A DNA stretch of 9,974 nt from JBGSMF01 sp041740315 (GTDB taxonomy: Bacteria; Chloroflexota; Anaerolineae; Fen-1058), in the NCBI GenBank assembly GCA_041740315.1, contig JBGSMF010000407.1:1-9974 (forward strand), in the 5' to 3' direction. The position numbers were made by a program, and so were the translations under genes. Below the pieces are notes generated by a model. The model searched no databases. It was not told where the DNA came from and worked only from the letters and a program-made list of their open reading frames with translations. Below, piece by piece: positions 5,137-9,974 of this stretch (its first letter is position 1; the number at the start of each line of letters is the position of its first letter).

Positions 5137-6711
5137 TCAATCCGCCAGCACCCAGTAACCATCGCCAACCGGGCGAAGCGACGGATTCAGCATTACTTCG
5201 GCAAACAAGGGACCGGGCACCACCCGCCGCAGCAGGTTGAGCGCCGAATAAATCGTCTTGGCGTGCACCGCGCCTTGAGGGCTGAGCTTGGCCAAATTTG
5301 GAAAGACTTGCATCACGATGTCGTTCAAGTTGCCGCGCGCCCAACGCTGGACAGCCTCATCAAACATTGACATGTTGTCTACCCACATCAGCATCAACTC
5401 GTCACACTCGCAGTTGACCTGTCGCTTGAGCATCTCAAAGCTCAGGCCGTTTTCGCGGGGCGCCGCCACGCGCACCCAATCGCGCTTGGGCCGCCGGCCC
5501 TGCCAATCAATCACCACCACATCTGGCTCATCGCCGCGCCGCAACTGAAGGTATGCCCCCACCGGAATCTCGTTCGCTTCGTACCACGTATCCAGGCCAA
5601 AGGCAAAACGGTGCTCGCGCACCACCCAGCCAATCCAGCGATTGCCGCTGCGCGCGTCTTCAAACGTAAGACGAATGCGATGCGTGCGGCCGGTGGGAAA
5701 CAGCCGGGCCATGCGCGCCGAAAGCGGCAGGCTGCCGGTGCGGCGATGGGGGTAGGTCAGCACCCACGTCAGCTCGTCCGTTTCTTCGTCGCCGGCGGGC
5801 AAGTCTGAATATTCGTCGTCCAATTCGCGCTCGATGCGCTGCAAGGTGTCATCCAGCAAATCGCGCCGGTAAGGCACGCTGGCCGCCAAAAGCCGCTTGG
5901 GCGGCATAACGGCCTCGGGCGGCTCTAGCCGCCGCAAAAACCACAACACCACCCCCGTCGGCCCGACCTCGTCAAAGCGCTCGTCGCGCGACATTGCATA
6001 GTTGAGTGAAAACTCTTGCAAGTGCGGGTTGATCTCGGCTGGCATGCTCACATCTTTTAGCAAGGCTCCGGTAGGCAACGGGCCGCCGCCGGCCATATCG
6101 AGCACCGCCTCGGCCAGGTTCAGGTGACCAACATTCACATCGGCCACCAGGCTGCGCGGGAACCACTTGCCAAACAGCCAGGCAAAATCTTGGCTGCCGC
6201 GCAGCATGGCCACCAGTTTCTCGCGAACATTCGCGCCATAGGCCGCGTACAACTCTTGGCACGAGCGCGCCCCATCGGCGGTGGGGGGCAGGCTGCTTTC
6301 TGCGCTCTCTTCATTCAGGCGATGCGAATAGTCAAAGTCGGCGGCAAACTCGCGCTCGCCCAGCTTGCCATCAAACTTGACGCGTATCACATTGAATGGG
6401 CCATAATCAGGGTTTGCGCCCGGGCGCACCGCCACAACTTGGCCCACGGCATAATCAAGCGCCGGAAAAACCACTTGCTGGTCCAGCTCGAAATGTGTTT
6501 TGGGGCGATACAGTTCGCCCTTGGCAAGCTCGTGGCTTATGGCCACGTCTTCGCGTTGGCAGCGGCGGCGCACCACCTCCATGGCCAATTCGTCGTCGGT
6601 GCGCGGCAGCTCATCTTCCATGAAGACATTGAGCACGTGCTCAATGTCTTGTTCGACTATAGAAAAACTCTCTCCCCAGTATTCGGGGGTTTGTGTAGCG
6701 CGTTGAATCAT
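5137..6711 (-). CDS. Large conserved protein of unknown function, first gene of an operon
   Basis: A 524-residue soluble protein without signal peptide or membrane segment. It opens with acidic helices (IVEQDIEHVLNVFMEDELP, 18-36). A region around 70-130 with alternating strands follows (FELDQQVVFPALDYAVGQVV, then VRPGANPDYGPFNVIRVKFD), suggesting a small beta-barrel. A helical middle leads to INPHLQEFSLNYAM and VLWFLRRLEPPE. The segment after about residue 315 has strand-rich parts (TYPHRRTGSLPLSARMARLF; THRIRLTFEDARSGNRWIGW). The C-terminal NLNDIVMQVFPNLAKLSP ... YSALNLLRRVVPGPLF could be a helical nucleic-acid-binding region. It resembles proteins recalled as widespread in Chloroflexota, but no function is known. 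ATG 6711 follows a modest AAGG and a near-consensus promoter 38 bp upstream. The two downstream genes and tRNA-Arg follow closely. Confidence 0.85.
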   Translation of the reverse strand: MIQRATQTPEYWGESFSIVEQDIEHVLNVFMEDELPRTDDELAMEVVRRRCQREDVAISHELAKGELYRPKTHFELDQQVVFPALDYAVGQVVAVRPGANPDYGPFNVIRVKFDGKLGEREFAADFDYSHRLNEESAESSLPPTADGARSCQELYAAYGANVREKLVAMLRGSQDFAWLFGKWFPRSLVADVNVGHLNLAEAVLDMAGGGPLPTGALLKDVSMPAEINPHLQEFSLNYAMSRDERFDEVGPTGVVLWFLRRLEPPEAVMPPKRLLAASVPYRRDLLDDTLQRIERELDDEYSDLPAGDEETDELTWVLTYPHRRTGSLPLSARMARLFPTGRTHRIRLTFEDARSGNRWIGWVVREHRFAFGLDTWYEANEIPVGAYLQLRRGDEPDVVVIDWQGRRPKRDWVRVAAPRENGLSFEMLKRQVNCECDELMLMWVDNMSMFDEAVQRWARGNLNDIVMQVFPNLAKLSPQGAVHAKTIYSALNLLRRVVPGPLFAEVMLNPSLRPVGDGYWVLAD

Positions 6712-6748
6712 ATACCTTAAACGTCAACCATTTGGATTTCGAATTGAG

Positions 6749-6777
6749 ATTATACCAGCTTTCAAGGGGTTTGCCAA
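6749..6777 (-). promoter_or_regulatory. Near-consensus sigma-70-type promoter for the minus-strand operon
   Basis: On the minus strand, TTGGCA (6777-6772, five of six -35 bases), a 17-bp spacer and a perfect TATAAT (6754-6749). The start point would be near 6742, leaving a leader of about 30 nt before the ATG at 6711. It lies back to back with a weaker plus-strand promoter at 6788-6816. Confidence 0.75.
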
Positions 6778-6787
6778 ACTTTTAACC

Positions 6788-6816
6788 TTGGGCTGCAAGC
6801 ACAATGATGCTATAAT
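6788..6816 (+). promoter_or_regulatory. Possible promoter for the DUF2007 gene
   Basis: A perfect TATAAT (6811-6816) is preceded at 17 bp by TTGGGC (6788-6793), only half of a consensus -35. A TTGCCA at 6771-6776 is better in sequence but too far away. The transcript would carry a leader of about 130 nt containing the paired hairpins at 6852-6898. The match is driven mainly by the -10 box. Confidence 0.45.
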
Positions 6817-6851
6817 ATCATCCTAGGTATCTTTTCAATAATCTGGGGTGA

Positions 6852-6898
6852 GGGCAGGGCATGCCCTGCCCAGACAGGGTAATCACAAGGATTACCCT
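6852..6898. repeat. Paired hairpins, REP-like copy B, in the DUF2007 leader
   Basis: GGGCAGGGCA (6852-6861) followed directly by TGCCCTGCCC (6862-6871) is a perfect 20-bp palindrome. After AGAC comes a second hairpin, AGGGTAATC (6876-6884), a 5-nt loop and GATTACCCT (6890-6898). The junction ACAGGG is the same as in copy A. It ends 53 bp before the ATG, so it may affect the stability or translation of that mRNA. Confidence 0.75.
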
Positions 6899-6951
6899 CA
6901 CATTTTGAGATATTACATCCAAGCACCCAAGAAACTGGCAGGAGAAAACCA

Positions 6952-7242
6952 ATGTTTGGTCCCATAACACCCAATCGGCCAGGGCTTACCATAGTCCAAC
7001 GCGTGTGGGGAAAAATGCAAGCCGAAATTATAAAGGGGCGGCTGGAAAGCGCCGGCATTCCCGCGCTGCTCGATTACGAAAGCGTTGGGCAGGTTTATGG
7101 CATTACCATAGATGGGCTGGGTGAAGTGCGCGTGATGGTGCCCGACCAGTATGCCCAAGACGCCAAGTTGCTGCTGGCCGAAGCCGCCGACCAAGATTCT
7201 GACGAGGCGCTAGCCGATGATCAGTTTCAAGATGGCGTCTAG
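6952..7242 (+). CDS. DUF2007-type putative signal-transducing protein
   Basis: A 96-residue protein, complete for this small family. The pattern LTIVQRVWGKMQAEIIKGRLESAGIPALLDYESVG (12-46, given in outline) followed by GITIDGLGEVRVMVPDQYAQDAKLLL is typical of the DUF2007 ferredoxin-like fold, related to regulatory PII-like domains. The family is called signal-transducing on structural grounds; no ligand is known. No zinc ribbon or membrane segment is attached. The tail after residue 77 is acidic (DQDSDEALADDQFQDGV) and probably unstructured. GGAG lies 7 nt before the ATG. The acidic tail coincides with the 33-bp overlap with the convergent DUF350 gene, so its sequence may be partly a by-product of that overlap. 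Confidence 0.88.
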   Translation: MFGPITPNRPGLTIVQRVWGKMQAEIIKGRLESAGIPALLDYESVGQVYGITIDGLGEVRVMVPDQYAQDAKLLLAEAADQDSDEALADDQFQDGV

Positions 7243-7695
7243 CGCCACGCCTGAAATTAAGGCGGTGCTCAGGATCACAGCCGCCAGCACCACACCCACA
7301 GCCTGATTGCCGCGCTCAAGCTCGGCCCATTCGTCTAGCTCGCCGGTCAGCCGCGTAAAAAGCCACAGCGCAAGCGTAATGGCAATGACGGCAAACACTA
7401 GCCCCAAAACAAGCTGGATAACCTGCAAGCCCAGCAAAATGACCACGCCCCACACCGCGCCGGCATCGGGCCGCAAAGCCGGGTTAACCTGCAAGGCCGG
7501 ACGCAAGACAATCGCCACGCCCAACACAATTGCGCCCAGCACCAGGCCCACCGCCACATTGCCCTCCTTGAGCAATTTCCACTCGTCCATTTTGGGCGTC
7601 GTCCGGTCAAACAACCACACTCCCAGGTAGGCCGTCAACGCGCTAAAAATCACTGCCAACGCAAATTGCGCCACGCTCAAGAATGCTGCTTCCAT
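7210..7695 (-). CDS. Tandem DUF350 integral membrane protein
   Basis: A 161-residue protein with about four hydrophobic helices (roughly 5-29, 47-65, 82-112, 131-150). It consists of two copies of one unit: WLFDRTTPKMDEWKLLKEGN then AVGLVLGA (27-54), and WLFTRLTGELDEWAELERGN then AVGVVLAA (111-139). Shared positions are WLF, the DEW tryptophan, the GN pair and AVG. This is the DUF350 membrane family, of unknown function, which occurs as single or duplicated units. AAGGAGGG ahead of ATG 7695 is a very strong ribosome-binding site. The 3' end overlaps the convergent DUF2007 gene by 33 bp. A promoter with perfect TTGACA but a poor -10 may lie at 7719-7747. Confidence 0.9.
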   Translation of the reverse strand: MEAAFLSVAQFALAVIFSALTAYLGVWLFDRTTPKMDEWKLLKEGNVAVGLVLGAIVLGVAIVLRPALQVNPALRPDAGAVWGVVILLGLQVIQLVLGLVFAVIAITLALWLFTRLTGELDEWAELERGNQAVGVVLAAVILSTALISGVALDAILKLIIG

Positions 7696-7718
7696 AATTG
7701 CCCTCCTTATGCGCCCCT

Positions 7719-7760
7719 AGTGTGTCACATCTGGTTCATCTTGTCAAATGGGCATGCCCA
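7719..7760 (-). promoter_or_regulatory. Possible DUF350 promoter with adjoining palindrome
   Basis: On the minus strand TTGACA (7747-7742) is perfect, but the hexamer 17 bp further, CACACT (7724-7719), matches a -10 box at only three positions. Immediately upstream of the -35 lies the perfect 12-bp palindrome TGGGCATGCCCA (7749-7760), which could be an operator or just another short repeat. No better promoter is seen before the gene. Confidence 0.3.
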
Positions 7761-7785
7761 ACCTTGCAAAGGCCCAACCCCAATA

Positions 7786-7859
7786 CCCTTCAAATAATGA
7801 CACTGGCGTATGGGCAGGTTCTAAACCTGCCCCCACGGCAAAGCTTTTATTTGAAAGGG
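7786..7859. repeat. Nested inverted repeat containing REP-like palindrome copy C
   Basis: Outer arms CCCTTCAAATAA (7786-7797) and TTATTTGAAAGGG (7847-7859) pair with one bulge. Inside is GGGCAGGTT (7812-7820), CTA, AACCTGCCC (7824-7832), a perfect 9-bp stem, followed by CCACGGC. It lies 8 bp past the stop of the membrane-protein gene on the minus strand and may end its mRNA. The remaining intergenic bases up to 7695 contain only the possible DUF350 promoter. Confidence 0.65.
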
Positions 7860-7866
7860 ATTGCCA

Positions 7867-9414
7867 CTAACTCTGCTTTTTGCCGCACGCCGGGCAATAG
7901 GCTGGCATGCCCTCAGCCGGAATGTATTCTAGCCCGCAGGCCGCGCACTTGTGCAGGACCTGCGCATCTTCGCCGCAATGGGGGCAAAACTTGAAGCCAG
8001 GTTCCACCCGTTTCCCGCAATGGGCGCAATAGCGTTCGGGGCTGGGCGGGCGAGGCGCCTGGGCAGGCGCTGGCTTGGCCGCCTCTTGGACTGGGGTGGC
8101 AGGGGTAGAGGGGGCTTGTCCCACCACTGGCGCTGGCCCGGCTGGCGGCTCTGGAGATGTGGCCATCAACTTGCGCGCCTGGCCGATGCGCCACATGAAC
8201 AGCGCCACCAGCACCACACCGCTGACCACCAGCATGAGGCCAAAATCCACAAAGCGCTCCACCGTCAATGCGCGCGTCATCAGGCCAAAAAACACAACCA
8301 GCAGCGGCACCAGGTAAATGGCCGCCAAACGCTTGCTAAACACGCGCACGCCGTACGCCAGCACCATCGCCCCAGCCACCACCAAAGCGATGATGTAGGC
8401 GAGCGGCAATTCAAGAAAACCGGCGGAAAAAATGAACAAGGGGTAGAACAAAAAGAAGCCTATCCCCAACAGCACGTGGTTTTCTGCCGCAACCCGCAAC
8501 GATTCCAGCCGAGCAATGACCCACAGGCACAGCAAAAAGAAAACCGTCATCAACGGCGCGGCCAAAGCGAGATTTATGAAAAAGTCGCCCAGCTTTTCCA
8601 CCTTTTGCGCAAACGCCAGGCTTGGCCGGGCAGGCAGTTCTATCTGCACGCTTCGGTTGGTAATGACATCATTGTACCGCCAGGTCAAACTTTTCTTGCC
8701 ATCTTCATCCTTTTGCTCGGTTGGCCCCAAGGCCGATTCGGGGATATTGATCTCTGACGCGCCCTGGATCGTCACTTGCAAATCAAAATCGCGGATGCGC
8801 TGCGCCGAAGGCAAGCCATAACCAAAACTGCCCACCCCCTCGGCGCGATAGTGAATTTCGATCTTGTAGTCTTTGCCCGGCTCTAGCACCGCCCGCCAGC
8901 GAATGTACTGCATCGAATAGCTCACGTCCGCCGGCTCGACGCCATCTACCTCAAAGTTCACCTCTGAAAGCACTGCCGCGTTTTGCGGAAAGGGAAAGAC
9001 CAGATCCAGGATAACTTGCTGAGCCGCCGGGTTGTTGATGAGATAAGCGGCATTGAACTGCAAATCGTAGGCTGTGACGGTAGCGCCGCCTTGTTGCTTA
9101 TAGCTCACTTTGAGATCGGCTGTGACGCGGCTTTCGCGCGCGCCGGTGGCAATGGGCGGCGCGGCGATGGGCTTGTCAGAGTCGTAGAAATCCACGATAC
9201 CGCTAGTTGAACCTTCGTACTTGTAAGCGTTGATTGTAGGCGCTGCCTGCACCATCTGGCGTTGGCGGTTCTCGGTTAGCCACTGTTCTTCGTCGGCGGT
9301 ATAGTACGAGCGCGTGGCAGAGAGTCCCGCCGTCATTCCAATGACGCCCACCATCATGACCGCAAGGACGGCGACCAAAATAAATCCCAGGCAACTGATG
9401 CGTGAGGGTTTCAT
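7867..9414 (-). CDS. Multi-pass membrane protein with large extracytoplasmic domain and two C-terminal zinc ribbons
   Basis: A 515-residue protein. A hydrophobic N-terminal segment (about 9-31) is followed by an outside domain of about 240 residues. A block of membrane helices (about 285-420) comes next, then a Pro/Ala-rich linker (about 425-458). The tail has two zinc ribbons, C463-x2-C466 with C477-x2-C480 (CAHC...CPHC) and C490-x2-C493 with C507-x2-C510 (CAAC...CPAC). With an odd number of passes the ribbons would be cytoplasmic. The outside-domain-then-helices order recalls CreD-type inner-membrane proteins; this is weak inference and the family was not identified. ATG 9414 overlaps the TGA of the peptidase gene (ATGA), and its strong AGGAGGA ribosome-binding site lies inside that gene, so translation is coupled. 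Confidence 0.85.
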   Translation of the reverse strand: MKPSRISCLGFILVAVLAVMMVGVIGMTAGLSATRSYYTADEEQWLTENRQRQMVQAAPTINAYKYEGSTSGIVDFYDSDKPIAAPPIATGARESRVTADLKVSYKQQGGATVTAYDLQFNAAYLINNPAAQQVILDLVFPFPQNAAVLSEVNFEVDGVEPADVSYSMQYIRWRAVLEPGKDYKIEIHYRAEGVGSFGYGLPSAQRIRDFDLQVTIQGASEINIPESALGPTEQKDEDGKKSLTWRYNDVITNRSVQIELPARPSLAFAQKVEKLGDFFINLALAAPLMTVFFLLCLWVIARLESLRVAAENHVLLGIGFFLFYPLFIFSAGFLELPLAYIIALVVAGAMVLAYGVRVFSKRLAAIYLVPLLVVFFGLMTRALTVERFVDFGLMLVVSGVVLVALFMWRIGQARKLMATSPEPPAGPAPVVGQAPSTPATPVQEAAKPAPAQAPRPPSPERYCAHCGKRVEPGFKFCPHCGEDAQVLHKCAACGLEYIPAEGMPAYCPACGKKQS

Positions 9415-9974
9415 AATTTTCCTCCTATCTCTATTCCCAAGCTGGCCGCCGAGGGCAATCCCCCGGCCGGCTGAGCAAAGCGCACCGCATTGACAATGGC
9501 GCTGGCCACAACTTCGGCCGCATACGCGCCCACAATATTGACATCGGCTGTCTTGTCGCCGGTAGACAAGGCAAAGAGGGTATCACCATCGAACATTGTG
9601 TGCGCCGGGCGCACTGCGCGCGCCAGGCCATCATCAGCCATTTGGGCCACTTTGGTGATCTCTTCTTTGTTGAGCTTGGCATTGGTCGCCACCACGCCGA
9701 TGACGGTGTTTTCGCCGCCGCGGGCAAAGCGCATGATGGTCTTGCCCACAAAGCCCTTCATCACCGCCAGCGTATCGGCAAAAGGCGAGCCGGGCGATTC
9801 TGATAAACCGGGTTTTTCTAAAAAGCCCGGTTTCTTGAGCAAATCAGGCGCGCGCGCGCCCGCAATAATTCGCCGGGTAGATGGGTCTAGCACATCGCCA
9901 AAGGCGTTGACGGCTATGATCGCGCCCACCACCACCCCGCCGCCCAGGTCGGCGCTGGCCGTGCCGATGCCGGC
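9411..9974 (-). CDS. P1/S58-family (DmpA-like) peptidase, C-terminal part (partial)
   Basis: The frame enters from the right edge and ends at TGA 9413-9411, so the N-terminus is missing. The first visible residues, GTASADLGGGVVVGAIIAVNAFGDV, match the conserved core of P1/S58 aminopeptidase or amidase-like enzymes, which self-cleave to expose an N-terminal nucleophile. The later ENTVIGVVATNAKLNKEE places a Thr (residue 90 of the visible part) where the family usually has the Ser/Thr nucleophile after Asn; that assignment is inferred. MADDGLARAVRPAHTMFDGDTLFALSTG is the standard C-terminal motif. Such enzymes hydrolyse small peptides or amides, often at D- or beta-amino acids, and the substrate here is unknown. 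Between the halves a linker rich in KPG/SPG comes from an in-frame 29-bp palindrome (9805-9833). The next gene is coupled by ATGA. Confidence 0.88.
   Translation of the reverse strand, partial: AGIGTASADLGGGVVVGAIIAVNAFGDVLDPSTRRIIAGARAPDLLKKPGFLEKPGLSESPGSPFADTLAVMKGFVGKTIMRFARGGENTVIGVVATNAKLNKEEITKVAQMADDGLARAVRPAHTMFDGDTLFALSTGDKTADVNIVGAYAAEVVASAIVNAVRFAQPAGGLPSAASLGIEIGGKL
9805..9833. repeat. 29-bp palindrome inside the peptidase coding sequence
   Basis: AAACCGGG (9805-9812) plus TTTTT pairs with AAAAA, G and CCCGGTTT (9826-9833). The result is a 13-bp stem with one G-T pair and a 3-nt CTA loop. It resembles AAACCGGG-type dispersed repeats recalled from cyanobacterial and Chloroflexota genomes. 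It is read through in frame and supplies the KKPGFLEKPG part of a probable surface loop. Confidence 0.75.

Noticed and set aside
7398..7610. Alternative minus-strand frame inside the DUF350 gene
   Set aside because: Trp/Arg/Cys-rich shadow of the duplicated membrane protein; the DUF350 frame explains the DNA.

Overview
The window looks like chromosomal DNA of a Chloroflexota bacterium, probably of the Anaerolineae/Caldilineae type. This is inferred from gene families and style: a DHH-domain protein of the tRNA-nucleotidyltransferase fusion type, a DUF2007 signal-transducing protein, a tandem DUF350 membrane protein, a formylglycine-generating-enzyme-like lipoprotein, uncharacterised operon genes, and many short palindromic intergenic repeats. 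No rRNA or marker protein is present, so the assignment is not proven. Backbone genes look GC-rich; the stretch from about 1640 to 4135 (SUMF1-like gene, repeats, HNH genes) looks visibly richer in A/T and behaves like an accessory island.

Layout. Positions 1-835 (minus) hold the N-terminal part of a DHH phosphoesterase-type protein that runs off the left edge. Next is a compact REP-associated tyrosine transposase (894-1490, minus), bracketed by two inverted copies of a GTAG-tagged hairpin. A SUMF1-domain lipoprotein (1640-2536, plus) follows. Then comes about 680 bp without a credible protein gene, packed with inverted repeats; it contains a consensus-like sigma-70 promoter and, about 200 bp on, an intrinsic terminator. 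Together these outline an unassigned small RNA (about 2722-2939). Two overlapping, paralogous HNH-nuclease genes (3217-4133, plus) come next.

From 6711 down to 4172 (minus) a likely operon encodes a 524-residue conserved protein of unknown function, a 147-residue unknown protein, a nucleoside 2-deoxyribosyltransferase-like protein, and a tRNA-Arg(UCU) whose 5' end overlaps the last codons of the preceding gene. A good promoter (TTGGCA-17-TATAAT) precedes the operon, back to back with a weaker one for the DUF2007 gene at 6952-7242 (plus). That gene converges on, and overlaps by 33 bp, the DUF350 gene (7210-7695, minus).

At the right end a minus-strand pair is joined by an ATGA overlap: a P1/S58-family peptidase (truncated by the window edge) and a multi-pass membrane protein with a large extracytoplasmic domain and two C-terminal zinc ribbons (7867-9414).

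Short palindromes recur throughout. Four intergenic sites share a palindrome followed by an AC-GG junction, three of them with a second hairpin. Another 29-bp palindrome lies in frame inside the peptidase coding region. The most notable items are the self-contained RAYT/REP unit, the promoter-to-terminator small RNA candidate next to the HNH pair, the palindrome inside the peptidase, and the CDS/tRNA overlap.
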